From positions 54,945,276 to 55,009,275 of the forward strand of contig NC_079208.1 of NCBI RefSeq assembly GCF_026745355.1: DNA of 64,000 nucleotides, given 5' to 3'. This DNA comes from Beta vulgaris subsp. vulgaris. Its lineage: Eukaryota; Streptophyta; Magnoliopsida; Caryophyllales; Amaranthaceae. Of this stretch, positions 57,303 through 64,000 are shown in pieces. The translations under genes and the position numbers were made by a program. The stretch's first letter is position 1. Each line of letters opens with the position of its first letter. The notes beneath the pieces were generated by a model. The model made no database searches. It saw only the letters and a program-made list of their open reading frames with translations, and was not told where the DNA came from.

Positions 57303-59155
57303 TTGGGCTAAACACAAGTCTATATCAGAGGAGAGTCTGATCACATACAAGTCCAATAAAATTTTATTGTAAAATCAATTGGCGATAAGAGGAGTAACCT
57401 ATTAGTCTTATATATCTTTCCTCTTTTTTTTAATGTGAGACTCATATGTGGATTTTTCACTTAACAATATTCCCGGTCACCTCTGAGCCTATCTTCTTCT
57501 TACCATGTGGAAAGATAACATCCTTGTTGGGCCTTCTCTAGACTTCTAACATGAGGTCAAATAGTTCGTACTTTGATGAAATCATCGTTTTATTCTGTTG
57601 GGCTACTTGCACCAACAAATTTTCAAATCCTCTCAATTTCGCGTACTTCAAATAATTGGGTTTCCCTTCTTCTTTTGGTGCTGATAATGGTCCAAGATTG
57701 TCCACTCTTATATTATGATAAACTTTACCGGGCAAAACACAAGCCCATTGTTGGAACACAAGGTGACACTCAAGAAGGGGGGGGGGGTTGAATTGAGTGG
57801 TGAAATCTAATCGTTTTTCGCAAAAATCTCTTTTATGGCACTGTGCCAAACACTCGTAAATCGCTGATTTGAGTTTTTGCGAATAATAAACTAAAAGTAT
57901 AGGAAATTTGATGTGCAAACACAAGATATAACGTGGTTCAATCTCACCTCTGAGATCTACGTCCACACGAAACAAAACCCTTTATTTCTTTGAACCCTAA
58001 AATATCAATCTCTTGATACAATAAGATTCCCCCACTACTAACCCTAGTAGTGCCAATCAACCCTTAACTCTAAGAGTTAAAACTCTCTATAATAGTGAAA
58101 TTACAGAAAGAAGTAATCCTCAAACGTGTGCTTCTTAGTCAAGCAATTAGCGGACAATTACAATCGTATAATCGTTACTTGAATCTGACTCGCTCAGTGC
58201 TATGCTCAGTGCCGTAGGAAATAGTTTTCAGCTCTTAATATTTCTGATTTTTCTCTCTGAAAACGTGAGATCTAAAAGTGAATTATAAAACCTTTTATAG
58301 GACTTGGTTTGGACGACAATCCTTCAAAATATCTTTATCTTTTAATCCTTAATTTAAGGGATATAAATCTCTTTTTAGAAAAACAAACTTTATCTTTTTC
58401 ATCTTTATCTTTAATCTCAAAAAGATAAGTTTTTCCATATTAGATTTTCTTTTCAACTCAAATTCTGTTTTTATCAAAAAGTATTTTCCAAAATCTTTTT
58501 AGAAAACTATTTTACTTGTTTTCTTAAAACACGTTTTTATGAAAACTTTTTTTATGTTTTATAAAATTCTTTTCTAAAACACGTTTTTATAAAATACTTT
58601 TCTAAAACACGTTTTTATAAAATTCTTTTCTAACACATTTTTTATGAAAATCTTTTATCTTATTTCGAAAACTAATTTCCTTTTTTATATAGACATATAA
58701 TATTAATATAATTATTTATTTCCTTAACTCTAAGAAAATAATAATTATACTAATTTTATATTATCTATATTTCGACACATAGCATATCACTTTGTTCAAG
58801 TATATTACATTTTTATTCAAAGTAACTATTCTAAAGAAAATAAACTTTGACTTCAATCTTGATTCTTTTCTTCAAAGTCTTCATTTGTTTATTCCTTTCT
58901 TCATGCATTTGTTGCAACTGTTACACACTTTCATACTATAACATATTATATTAATTTTCATCACCAAAACATAACATGTACATGCACAACACCCATATTT
59001 AAAGAGATCCTGATCACATAAAAGCCCAATAGATATTCATCGTAAAACCAATTGGTTATCGGATGAGTAACCTGTTATTCTTATATGTTAGTCATCCTCT
59101 TTCGCTTTCTTTAATGTGGGACTCATATAGACATGGATATGTAAGGACTCATATG
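57303..59155. repeat. Older direct repeats around the solo LTR
   Basis: 57336-57450 and 59007-59120 are similar: CTGATCACATA.AAG.CCAATA, AAA.CAATTGG..AT, GAGTAACCT(A/G)TTA.TCTTATAT, TTTAATGTG(A/G)GACTCATAT. They suggest the ends of an older element or LTR pair, of which 57460-57748 would be an inner part. The open minus-strand frame 57975-57538 crosses into the solo LTR and is not a real gene. Confidence 0.55.
57744..58996. mobile_element. Copia-type solo LTR with CCCAT TSD
   Basis: TGTTGGAACACAAGG...TGCACAACA spans 57749-58991 (1,243 bp), flanked by the 5-bp direct repeat CCCAT (57744-57748, 58992-58996). A G run follows CAAGAA near 57778. The right half holds repeated AAAACACGTTTTTA(T/G)(A/G)AAA units (58520-58620). 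It has no internal region, so it is the product of LTR-LTR recombination. Confidence 0.88.
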
Positions 59156-60149
59156 TAGATTAAAACAAGCATCCTCTCCGTATTTTTTTAGTTGCACCAT
59201 ATCACTTATGGACACTATTCATCAACTAAATTTGACAATGTTCTCACCATTATATACGAAAAAACATAATCAAGTGAGATATTATTTTTTGATTTTTTTT
59301 TTTTTGCTATTTATCTTATCTTTGCTTATATCAATTCAACTAATTTTCGTAATCCTTATTACACATTACCTAATCTTATTAGAGCTTATTTTATGAGAGC
59401 GTCAAACCTAATTTTTGCTGAACTCAAACATGTCAAAAAAACTTAGACCTTATTAGTCCTTACCTGAACTTAATTTTTTTGATAAGGACTAAGAACAAGG
59501 TAAGCAAAACAAGCTAAGCCCTGGAGTTATCTATCTATACAAATACATTAAAAGGCATTCCTATGAAAGGAATGGTGCCACATGACATTCTCCAACGTAT
59601 GTGCCACATGGTAAATTTTCAAGCTTCTAATACACATGTTTATGATTTCGTTCAAAAATATTAACAATGTATAGCTACTACGAAATGAACACGTGATCTT
59701 TGAAATGAAATGTGAGGAGTTTAACCACCAATCCAATACAATTTCAATGTTTATAAATGTTTCAGTAAAACATAATAAAGTCTTATAATTATATGTAACT
59801 ATAATGACGTAAACAAGCCTTTTGATCTCTAGCACTTTTATTAAGTTAATATCATTCTCTTACCCAATTCTATCGAAACTGTTATATTTATCTTCAATTC
59901 CTTATATTTTTTTTAAACAACTTGTCATGTCATAACGTCCATTTATTTTTTCAATTTCGTACTAGACAAAATATTACAAAAAGCTAATTAAATCAATTTT
60001 GAAATTTATGAATGATAATATATTTGATAATTGTAACTGACTCAAGCCATCGTCCGGGTCAAAAGAAAATATTTTTTTAGTTAGGTAAGGCAAAGAAAAG
60101 GAATTCGGAGACCACTAGCACGAGGGGAACACGGAATTCATCATTTACA
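59156..60149. other. AT-rich intergenic stretch
   Basis: A lone Stowaway-like end (CTCTCCGTATTTTTTTAGTT near 59175) has no clear partner. No gene is seen. Confidence 0.5.
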
Positions 60150-60545
60150 AGGATATACTGTAAAGATGGAGACAAAACAGTGTCTAAATACATATTAGAG
60201 GTCAATAGGTGACCAAGATTAGCGATTCAATCAGCTTCTTTGTTAGTCTCTTTGTAGACGTGACGAATAGTCTATGTGTTGAAGTGGAGAAGAAGAGCTC
60301 GGATATTCTGAATAATAGAAGCAATTTGCCACGAGGGGACCAGATCTATTTAACACAATTGATGAGCAGTAGATTGTCACTTTCAATGTGGATGTTGTTA
60401 ATGCCGATTTGACGAGCTTGCAAGATACCTTGTTGGAGCGAAGTGGTTTCGGCTATGTACACTTCTGTGGAGCCAGCTCAGCCAAGATTGAAGGAAACAA
60501 CTCTTAGGGGATTGCCAAGATGATCACGAATGATAATACCAAGGT
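60150..60545 (-). mobile_element. LINE RNase H relic, antisense
   Basis: The minus strand reads IIIRDHLGNPLRVVSFNLG, a stop, AGSTEVYIAETTSLQQGILQ, ARQIGINNIHIESDNLLLIN, then a degraded continuation. These are RNase H (RVT_3) motifs with the ESD-type acidic residue. No other LINE domain remains next to it. Confidence 0.75.
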
Positions 60546-60667
60546 CAGAATACTAGTTAATGTTTAAAAAAGCATGTTGAAGTACTGAAAAAAGGAAATG
60601 GTGAAGAGTAAACAAGTAGTGATAAAAAGCTCATTGTGAGTGGGTAGTTAGTCCAATCATAAGAATA

Positions 60668-61090
60668 AACATGGGTTGAGTTAACAATAACAAATGTATC
60701 AAACGCAAAAACAAGGGTTCGTTGATTATATTTATCAATAATCAATATCTTGAACACACAAGTATGGATTCTTAAAGACAACTAATTGTACTTTTAGGGA
60801 CAAAAACTGAATGAGACACACAAATCAATGCAAATTTTACTTTTTGACAGAAATCACATGTTTAACAGGGACAATATGGTCATTTTAGCATATCTATATA
60901 CACAAATTGGGGTTAGTTTAACAATAACAAGTGTATCAAACACATAAACAAGGATTGATTTATCGATAATCAGTGTTTTGAACACGCAAACAAAGATTTT
61001 TATAAATAAGCAATTGTACTTTTTTGGGACAAAAGCTGAACGAGACACACAAATTGATGCAACGTTTTACTTTTTTGACAGCGATCACAT
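60668..61090. repeat. Two-copy tandem repeat, unit about 230 bp
   Basis: 60668-60860 and 60902-61090 are similar: AACAATAACAA(A/G)TGTATCAAAC, ATAATCA(A/G)T, TTGAACAC(A/G)CAA, AATTGTACTTTT, GACACACAAAT(C/T)(A/G)ATGCAA, GA(A/C)ATCACATG. The unit has no ORF. Confidence 0.75.
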
Positions 61091-61780
61091 GTATACTTTT
61101 TGAAAAAAAAAAGTTTCATTTTTTAGTTTTTATTTAATCATTAGTTTTTTTTATATAAAGACAACTTTTTGAAAAAAATTAAAAAATAATTGTGAGTGGA
61201 CACAGTTGGACGCTCACAATGAACATTTTATCATTCCTCAAAGAGTAACTATTTCCCATCGGCGCTATATCATGACGCAAATTAGATGGTAGACACGAGT
61301 ATAGCAGATAAATAGTACGCACCATTCCATACGGCGTCGTTTCGCATTATAATACAATGAACAAAACAATATCCTCAACGAACAAACAAAGCAACATGAA
61401 GACGAAAGTAGAACAAAACACGAGACTTGTTGAACATCTAAATTAGCAATGAACGACAAGAAAAAAATAAGAACATAAGAGGAAATATCCGATCAACAAC
61501 TACTCAACCTAATAGACAGACAAAAAAACACAATGAACAAAGAAATATCTGCAATAAACAAACTAAGAAACATAAAGGCCAACAAATGAGAATCGATGAG
61601 ATCAATATTCATTGGAGAACAGTTGATGTACATTAGTTTCTTGATCCACTTAATAAACGTGCATTTTATGTTTTTTAGGTTGCGTTTTGGCACGTAACAC
61701 GAATCCACTATCTAGTATCTACCAATTGATATCATGATATTTTTGTGTTGGGTTTAAACATAAAATCAGCAAATTCAGTG
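61091..61780. other. AT-rich stretch upstream of the 62.4-kb gene
   Basis: No gene. Its last part probably holds the promoter of the next gene; no clear TATA box can be assigned. Confidence 0.45.
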
Positions 61781-62444
61781 ACCATTTCCAGTTCGCAAAA
61801 GCAAAAGCCCAAATCAATCCAACTCCAAAGGACCAAAGCCCTCTCTGAACAGAAATCTTCTTTCTCTCTCCTCCGACGACAAACACGCCGGCGACCGGCG
61901 ACCGACGACGAAAACGATTGGAAATTGCGTTTCATTGAGCATTGTCAAAGCTTCTTCTCGAATTTCAGTAGTTCATATTTCTTTTCGTAAGTTTGCTCAC
62001 AAAATCTCTATCCTTTAAGAAATACAGTGGAATCTCTCATTCAATACAATTTGCAAATTTCAGTTGCTGTGAAAAGAAAACTGATAATCTACTGACTGAT
62101 CTATTAGATTTTCTAAGCTTCAACAGAATTTTACTTCATTGATTTGATTCTTACTTATGGAAACTGATTTCTACTCTTCCAAATTGTTCTTTTTTCTGAT
62201 TATAACTAGGTTTTCTTGAAATTGATTTTCTAAATTAATGAGAATAACTGAAAGTTACAGGAACTATAATACTTGAATAATGGTAGTAATAGTGTATGAT
62301 AGGACTTTCAAAAGTATGTTTATCTAGAATTGTTTGATGAATTTAGGATTGAGATAATACTATGATCATCAAAGAATATTTAGATAAAATCATATTGATT
62401 TATATAAGTAACTTTGATTATAATCTCATTTTTGTAATAGAGAT
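61781..62444 (+). promoter_or_regulatory. Probable 5' UTR with intron of the 62.4-kb gene
   Basis: A less AT-rich, CT- and CGACGA-containing stretch (61800-61986) has the look of a 5' UTR. A donor TTTTC|GTAAGT at 61987 and an acceptor TTTGTAATAG| at 62440 would remove a 454-bp leader intron, joining to AGAT before the ATG at 62445. Confidence 0.5.
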
Positions 62445-64000
62445 ATGGAGAGCGTAGCAGAGAGGAATTGGAGTGAGGAAGTGGAAGACCTAGTAGAATC
62501 TGGAGACATAGACGCTGCAATATCTCTTCTTGAATCCCTAATTTTAAAGTTCGAGACCTTAAATTCATCAGATTCACAACCTCAATTAGCTTCTGCACTC
62601 CTTGAATTGGCCAAACTTTACTCTTCCAAAGGCCTTTCTCTTAAATCTGATGATGCTCGATCTTGCGCTTCCGCCATCAACCTTCGCTCCCTTTCTTCTC
62701 CTTCCTATTCCTTTGGGTCAGTTTTTTCCTTCATGTTATATTTGTTCACCGTTCCTTTTATTTTCAGGTTGAATCCTTAGAAGCCGAATTGAAATTAATT
62801 TCATTTTAGTTTTAATTCAGTGAAACTTCCTCGGAAGAAGAACAATCAAGGGTTTCTACTAACAATAATTTGCCTGGGTGTAGTTCAGCCAGAAATGAGT
62901 CCACAAATGATGGTACATTACTTTTTTTGTCGATAAATTTTTATGTCATCATACCTCCGGCAAAAATGACTGATTTGTTGAAGTTGTTTGCTCTAATCGC
63001 AGGGGAGTGTGACTTAGATACAAAATCTTCCACTGAGAATGTAGCTCCTCAGGAGTCTTCAGATGATGGTATGATTTCTTCTCATTATGCAATTATCTAA
63101 TGCAGTAATATAGGTGCTTTCATGATCTTCAGAGTATGGAATGATACTCTCTTGATACGAATTATTAGTTGTTATAGCAAAATCTTAACACATCTTAATT
63201 GTTTGGTTAGATTTAGTAATCATTGCTTTCTGTTGTCATGCCTAATCTAGCTACTAATTACATTGCAAATTGTGACTTTCAAAACAAAGTTAGACATTCT
63301 TCACAAGAGTCTGAGGTGTGGCCGCTTTTGCTACCCAGAGTAGTATTTCTAGCTTACCAAATGTAGTTAGAGCAGCTCAACCAGAGTTTGACCTTGCAGT
63401 GAAACTAACTCCTCCGCTCTCTTTTGTACATTGTCTGCCAACATTGTTGTAACTTGTAAATCGCGTCTTCCATATCCAAGCAATGGACAATCAGAATGAA
63501 GGAAGCACATTTCCAGCTATACTCACAGTGAAATAACAGATGAGATGGGTTTCGGGATGCTGGCTGCAGAGGAGGCAGATGTCCTCATCTCTGACCCCAT
63601 AATTTATTAGCTTGTCCTAAGTTCCCACTTGCTAAGCGTAACCAAGCAGCAAATAATATGTTTTGGCAAGTTCCTTTATTCTAAAACCATCGTGACCAAT
63701 TGACTTTCTTAACATGACACCTTGGCCAAGAATAAGCAGAGGAGACAGTGTACTTGCCGGTAGGATGGTGCTGCCATATCTCATTAACCAAACCAGTTCT
63801 GATATCTGATCATATTAATTCACAATTTTACGTGCGCACCCAACTACAGTGTTTAGCTGGCAGGATCCTCAGTTATAGTCATGAATTTATAAATGATGGA
63901 ACCATTTCACCCATAGATTGGCAGCCTACACAGCAATATTCCAAGTGTGTTTGCCAAGAAAAGCATAATTCAAGTGATAAGAGATTCTCAACCCCATATC
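62445..64000 (+). CDS. Conserved plant protein with TPR-like N-terminus, 5' part only
   Basis: Exons seen: 62445-62716, 62821-62912 and 63003-63068, all with GT..AG borders and matching phases (2, 0, 1 in the cut codons). The gene then continues beyond what I can follow, probably past the window end. The first ~85 residues, AERNWSEEVEDLVESGDIDA, AISLLESLILKFETL, LASALLELAKLYSSKGLSLK, form paired helices like a TPR or TPR-like array. Residues ~88-143 are Ser/Asn/Glu-rich and disordered (ETSSEEEQSRVSTNNN, ENVAPQESSDD). I do not recognise the family firmly and assign no function. Very short exons 2 and 3 with short introns are typical for a plant gene. The stretch 63440-64000 inside or after it is antisense LINE relic, not exon. 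Confidence 0.65.
63440..64000 (-). mobile_element. Decayed LINE (zf-RVT region) antisense in the host gene
   Basis: On the minus strand from the window edge: FLGKHTWNIAV, ANLWVKWFHHLYI, EIWQHHPTGKYTVSSAYSWP, VNWSRWF, ILFAAWLRLAS, DKLINYGVRDEDICLLCSQH, PETHL, then after a shift LLFHCEYSWKCA. This is the thumb-to-zf-RVT stretch of a plant L1-type ORF2, with CxxC...H..C still readable. It has stops and frame changes throughout. It runs off the window at 64000. Confidence 0.8.

Noticed and set aside
57538..57975. 145-codon minus-strand open frame
   Set aside because: It crosses the exact left boundary of the solo LTR, so half of it is LTR sequence; no domain seen.
61745..61990. 81-codon open frame before the 62.4-kb gene
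   Set aside because: It coincides with the probable 5' UTR and ends at its donor site; no domain, and the next ATG at 62445 gives the conserved-looking protein.

Overview
The window is plant nuclear DNA. It is strongly AT-rich, has spliced genes with GT..AG introns, and most of it is transposable elements typical of a dicot genome: L1-type LINEs, tRNA-derived SINEs, Cassandra TRIMs carrying 5S rRNA-like sequence, PIF/Harbinger, hAT, MULE, CACTA-like and Stowaway-like DNA elements, and Copia and Gypsy LTR elements. I cannot name the species from sequence alone. The mixture would fit the Amaranthaceae/Caryophyllales, but that is a weak inference.

Only two host genes are supported. The first is a complete, four-exon BEL1-like homeodomain gene (BLH1 type) on the + strand at 51802-56673. 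It has a probable 5' UTR intron and a MITE in coding intron 2. The second is the 5' part of an unrecognised conserved gene on the + strand from 62445. Its N-terminus looks TPR-like, its 5' UTR has an intron, and it runs out of the window through a region holding a decayed antisense LINE.

Layout: 0-1.6 kb, intergenic with a MITE. 1.68-3.38 kb, a non-LTR-type retroposon with an intact 313-codon ORF, a poly(A) end and a perfect 15-bp target-site duplication (TSD). 4.15-9.41 kb, two decayed L1-type LINEs in opposite orientation. 10.43-14.78 kb, a full-length PIF/Harbinger element with TTA TSDs and broken genes. 16-23.9 kb, small elements: a TIR element, two SINEs, Stowaway-like MITEs, a Cassandra solo LTR and a hAT element with an 8-bp TSD. 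24.17-27.70 kb, a Copia-type element with gag and protease only, whose 5' LTR holds a nested Harbinger-type element. 28.8-29.06 kb, a SINE with a 16-bp TSD. 29.57-35.49 kb, a 5.6-kb MULE with about 400-bp TIRs and a 9-bp TSD, sitting inside CACTA-like ends. 35.7-36.1 kb, a mitochondrial ccmFC fragment between 72-bp direct repeats. 36.1-38.5 kb, two LINE relics tail to tail. 41.2-44.1 kb, a Gypsy-type relic. 44.7-45.6 kb, a Cassandra element with an inverted LTR. 47.8-51 kb, MITEs leading up to BLH1. 57.3-59.2 kb, a Copia-type solo LTR inside an older repeat. 60.1-61.1 kb, an RNase H relic and a tandem repeat.

The genes do not form a pathway or operon. Many element ends and TSDs can be read directly, so the order of several insertions can be worked out: Harbinger into Copia LTR, MULE into CACTA-like element, mitochondrial DNA into a LINE, solo LTR into an older repeat. 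The most unusual items are the ORF1-only retroposon at 1.7-3.4 kb, the ccmFC insertion with its 72-bp duplication, and the inverted Cassandra LTR.
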